Positions 40,291 through 42,160 of a stretch of 42,160 nucleotides of DNA are shown piece by piece. The notes under the pieces were generated by a model. It saw only the letters and a program-made list of their open reading frames with translations, did not search any database and was not told the origin of the DNA. Each line of letters begins with the position of its first letter. Position 1 is the stretch's first letter. The DNA comes from a virus. The position numbers and the translations under genes are program-made. Location of the stretch: positions 1 to 42,160 of the IMG/VR virus record IMGVR_UViG_3300048016_000100; one strand, given 5' to 3'.

Positions 40291-40677
40291 ACGTGAGAGA
40301 ATATATCAAGGCTGCTTAAAAGTAAAGCTAAAAGCCCTTGGGGCCGAAATGAGCGGTTTTAGTGCTGTCCTAGGTCTGTCCCAAGAGTGCCCAAGTGAAA
40401 ACGCGTACGGGCGTGGCAGCGATTACTTAAAGATATCACATACTTATTATATAATGCCTATCTGTCCTATGTAATATTATATACTTTACCTATTAGTATA
40501 TTTAAAAGCTATATATACGTTTATAGTTTACCCCATATATGCCGTATACATATATAGCCGACATAGGTATTTTACATGGGACAGCGGGACCGCGCCGTAA
40601 TTATGTGTAATCATTAGAGAATACTTAAAACGTCACTTGGGACAGCTTGGGCCGCTGCCTAGGCCACGGGACAGAGC
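40291..40677. other. gene-poor region with mirrored CTGTCC array (origin/operator candidate)
   Basis: 387 bases without a supported gene. CTGTCC at 40365, 40376 and 40462 faces right. The reverse complement GGACAG, read leftward from 40584, 40645 and 40674, faces left. Pairs match in mirror order: CTGTCCTATGTAA with CTGTCCCATGTAA, CTGTCCCAAG with CTGTCCCAAGTG, and outer CTGTCCTAGG with CTGTCCCGTGG. Extra GCCCAAGTG and CTTGGGC elements mirror too. The core (about 40475-40572) is AT-rich with ATATAT and GTATAC. This resembles replication origins with paired initiator sites, or a divergent operator. Confidence 0.6.
40427..40482. promoter_or_regulatory. facing candidate -10 boxes around an operator
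   Basis: TATAAT at 40450-40455 (plus strand) and TATAAT at 40481-40476 (minus strand) face each other, with the CTGTCCTATGTAA site between them at the expected start points. The -35 elements are weak (TTAAAG at 40427 for the rightward one). A protein at the site could block both. Promoter activity is inferred from sequence only. Confidence 0.35.
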
Positions 40678-40932
40678 CTAAAAAAACTTAAATTGTCTTA
40701 AATTAGCCCTTTTTACGGTACGTACGCAGTACTTTTCGGCTCTTTTAGTGTCTACGTACATACCGAAGTTAGGCCCCGAAGCCCGTTTAGGGTCGCCGCA
40801 GTACTTTTTAGGCTTGATTAGATATAAGTATGTGGGGTACTGATTAGGTAAAGGGGTAATTATGTCGTGTAAGTGTAAGTACTGCGTTATAGCGAAGTCG
40901 GGGCTATACGCTATTAGCTTCAGTGGTAACAT
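40678..40932 (-). CDS. hypothetical protein, 5' end overlapping the HNH gene
   Basis: An 84-residue frame. Residues 27-84 have phage-typical codons and a plausible sequence (YLYLIKPKKYCGDPKRASGP then FGMYVDTKRAEKYCVRTVKR), but the first 24 residues overlap the start of the rightward HNH gene and use less typical codons. No good ribosome site was found. It may be a real gene with an unseen start, or the remnant of one whose 5' end was replaced when the HNH gene arrived. Confidence 0.4.
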   Translation of the reverse strand: MLPLKLIAYSPDFAITQYLHLHDIITPLPNQYPTYLYLIKPKKYCGDPKRASGPNFGMYVDTKRAEKYCVRTVKRANLRQFKFF

Positions 40933-41368
40933 AATGTCGAATAGATACGGCGGTAAGTCTATGAAGCTTTACAAGAGGTCTAACGGCTACCTAAAAGTTA
41001 ACTGCTACGTAGGCGGCGTCGTCTATACCGTCTTCGCGCACCGATTAGTTTATACATACTTAAAAGGCTGCGCGGGCGATAAGGTTATTAATCATATAGA
41101 CTTTAATAAAGCTAATAACCGTATAGGTAATCTAGAGGCCGTAACTCATTTAGAAAACGTACGGCACGCTGCTAAGGCAGGTAAGCTAGACGGCTCTAAG
41201 AACGTAGGCGAAAACAATATAAAAGCTAAGCTTACGGTTGACCAAGTTAGAGATATACGTAGTATGTACGGCGAGGGCGTACCTCGGCGGTCACTTCGAG
41301 AAATGTTTAACGTCGGTCAGACGTGTATAGCCGACATAGTAACTAATAAGAAATGGAGTAATATATGA
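40862..41368 (+). CDS. HNH homing endonuclease-like protein
   Basis: A 168-residue protein with AAGGGG before ATG. HNH_3-type core: FAHRLVY (His60), VINHIDFNKANNRIGNLE (His78, Asp80, Asn85, Asn86, Asn90) and HLENVRHAAKAG (Asn99, His102). The C terminus (KLTVDQVRDIRSMYGEGVP then SLREMFNVGQTCIADIV) is an HTH/NUMOD-type DNA-binding repeat. Members are selfish free-standing endonucleases. Two Cys-rich residue pairs at the N terminus may bind zinc. It lies next to the mirrored array. Confidence 0.85.
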   Translation: MSCKCKYCVIAKSGLYAISFSGNIMSNRYGGKSMKLYKRSNGYLKVNCYVGGVVYTVFAHRLVYTYLKGCAGDKVINHIDFNKANNRIGNLEAVTHLENVRHAAKAGKLDGSKNVGENNIKAKLTVDQVRDIRSMYGEGVPRRSLREMFNVGQTCIADIVTNKKWSNI

Positions 41369-41772
41369 TTAACGTCAGACGAAAAGGCTTAGCTTTCGAG
41401 CGCTACATAGCAGCCGCTATGCGTATGATAGGCTACAGTAAAGCCCATAGACAACTTGAGTTTCAAATAAATAACGCTTTAGGTATCGACCTCGCCGAGA
41501 CGGGGCGGTACAAGATACAATGTAAAAAGACTAAGAGGTATGTACCTATGAATACGATTAACGAGGTTAAGGCTAAGCCTAACGAGATACCTGTACTTAT
41601 AGCCGCAGGCGACGGCGAGCCGCCACTGGTTACTATGCACCTCTCACACTGGTTACACCTCGTAAGTAATGACCTTTATAATAACGATACAATTATTAGA
41701 AGCGTAGACTATATAGAGACGGCTCTATATGACCTTAAAAACGGGGGCAAGTGTGGCAAAGAAGAGAGTTAA
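41365..41772 (+). CDS. PD-(D/E)XK Holliday-resolvase-like nuclease
   Basis: A 135-residue protein overlapping the HNH stop by 4 bases (ATGA). RRKGLAFERYIAAAM (Glu12), GIDLAET (Asp42) and YKIQCKKTKR (Gln52, Lys54) give the E-D-QxK pattern of archaeal-Hjc-like or phage resolvase nucleases. The C-terminal half is helical with VTMHLSHW. It may resolve branched replication intermediates before packaging. Confidence 0.75.
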   Translation: MINVRRKGLAFERYIAAAMRMIGYSKAHRQLEFQINNALGIDLAETGRYKIQCKKTKRYVPMNTINEVKAKPNEIPVLIAAGDGEPPLVTMHLSHWLHLVSNDLYNNDTIIRSVDYIETALYDLKNGGKCGKEES

Positions 41773-42025
41773 GGCCCGCGTACTTACGTTCACTGAGACT
41801 ATAGTAAAAACTTACGAGTGGTCTACAGACGCTGAGACCGAAGACGTAGCCCTAGACGAGTATGTGAATAGCTCGGGCGTATGGCCTAAGCGGTTATCTG
41901 TAGAGACGTCCCGCGAAATTGTAAGCTTTGAGACCCGTAAAAAAGTATGTTGGGACGTCGTCGAACAAGAGTCAGTACGGGGTATCGTTAGAGACGGTCG
42001 CATAGTGGACCCGAGTGCTGTATGA
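41753..42025 (+). CDS. hypothetical protein
   Basis: About 90 residues from GTG 41753, with GGGGG five bases upstream; an ATG at 41729 is in frame but lies further into the previous gene. Basic N terminus (AKKRVKARVLTF), acidic middle (STDAETEDVALDEY) and beta C-terminal part. No motif recognised. Its stop overlaps the next start as ATGA. Function unknown. Confidence 0.6.
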   Translation: MAKKRVKARVLTFTETIVKTYEWSTDAETEDVALDEYVNSSGVWPKRLSVETSREIVSFETRKKVCWDVVEQESVRGIVRDGRIVDPSAV

Positions 42026-42160
42026 TTAAGATATATTTTAGCGAGTACTATATGGACTACATTTTTGTTATAGGTAAGCAGCCTTACTACTTCAGCGAAG
42101 GCCCTAAGCTTGACGGCACTATGTGGCTCGTAGAAGTATGGCCTCAACACTTAAAAGATA
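42022..42160 (+). CDS. hypothetical protein, 5' part (continues at base 1)
   Basis: ATG 42022 overlaps the preceding stop (ATGA). The frame runs to the window end and continues exactly in frame from base 1 (equivalent to 42034) to 165, giving 58 residues. Only 12 bases are unique to this end; the rest lie in the terminal repeat. See the entry at 1-165 for content. Confidence 0.75.
   Translation, partial: MIKIYFSEYYMDYIFVIGKQPYYFSEGPKLDGTMWLVEVWPQHLKD
42034..42160. repeat. terminal direct repeat, copy 2 (circular join)
   Basis: Identical to bases 1-127. It supports a circular or circularly permuted genome with a unique length of 42,033 bp. Confidence 0.95.

Noticed and set aside
40265-40474. 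Rightward 69-residue frame
   Set aside because: It begins inside the leftward HTH/zinc gene, covers three CTGTCC sites, has no ribosome site and no plausible domain. Treated as chance.

Overview
The window is a complete tailed-phage genome (siphovirus type), read as a circular assembly. Its first 127 bases are repeated exactly as its last 127 bases, and one small gene runs across the join, so the unique unit is 42,033 bp. The phage identity rests on an ordered set of terminase small and large subunits, portal, scaffold, major coat protein, head-tail connector proteins, tail tube, a frameshifted tail-assembly chaperone, tape measure, tail hub and fibres. A tape measure plus a frameshifted chaperone, with no recognisable sheath or baseplate wedge, points to a long non-contractile tail. 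The host is probably Gram-negative: there is an outer-membrane-type lipoprotein and two virion-region proteins with Sec signal peptides. The species cannot be read from the sequence. I saw no integrase, tRNA genes, CRISPR array or insertion sequence.

Layout. From 40.86 kb through the join to about 3.1 kb, rightward, lie an HNH endonuclease, a PD-(D/E)XK nuclease, several small proteins and a DUF3310 protein. From 2.6 to 9 kb come packaging and head genes (TerS, TerL, portal, two gpG-like proteins, scaffold, coat), ending in a strong terminator. From 9 to 13.5 kb is a block of small virion-decoration or fibre-like genes. From 13.5 to 23.7 kb are a permuted papain-like peptidase, connector, terminator protein, tail tube, chaperone, tape measure and fibre genes. 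From 24 to 25.1 kb is a small membrane/lipoprotein cluster that looks like part of a lysis system, followed by the large tail hub gene and a last tail protein ending at 28.36 kb.

The left-running arm (36.35 to 28.34 kb) is a DNA-replication operon: SNF2 helicase, small membrane protein, PD-(D/E)XK nuclease with a probable Fe-S cluster, ssDNA-binding protein, histone-H1-like protein and family A DNA polymerase. It continues into a 32-residue membrane peptide, an amidase endolysin and a HExxH metallopeptidase. A divergent right-running unit (36.46 to 39.46 kb) carries a Cro-like regulator, a PrimPol/VirE primase-helicase and small proteins.

A gene-poor region at 40.29 to 40.68 kb holds six copies of CTGTCC. 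Three face right and three face left, paired in mirror order around an AT-rich core. It is the best candidate for a replication origin or master operator. The helicase, primase, polymerase, SSB and nucleases would copy and recombine the genome, the head and tail arm would build the virion, and the amidase with membrane proteins would lyse the host.

The most unusual points are the mirrored array, an apparent absence of the tetranucleotide CCGG from the whole genome, a hairpin enclosing the terL start codon, a papain-like enzyme among the connector genes, and a textbook A AAA AAC frameshift site.
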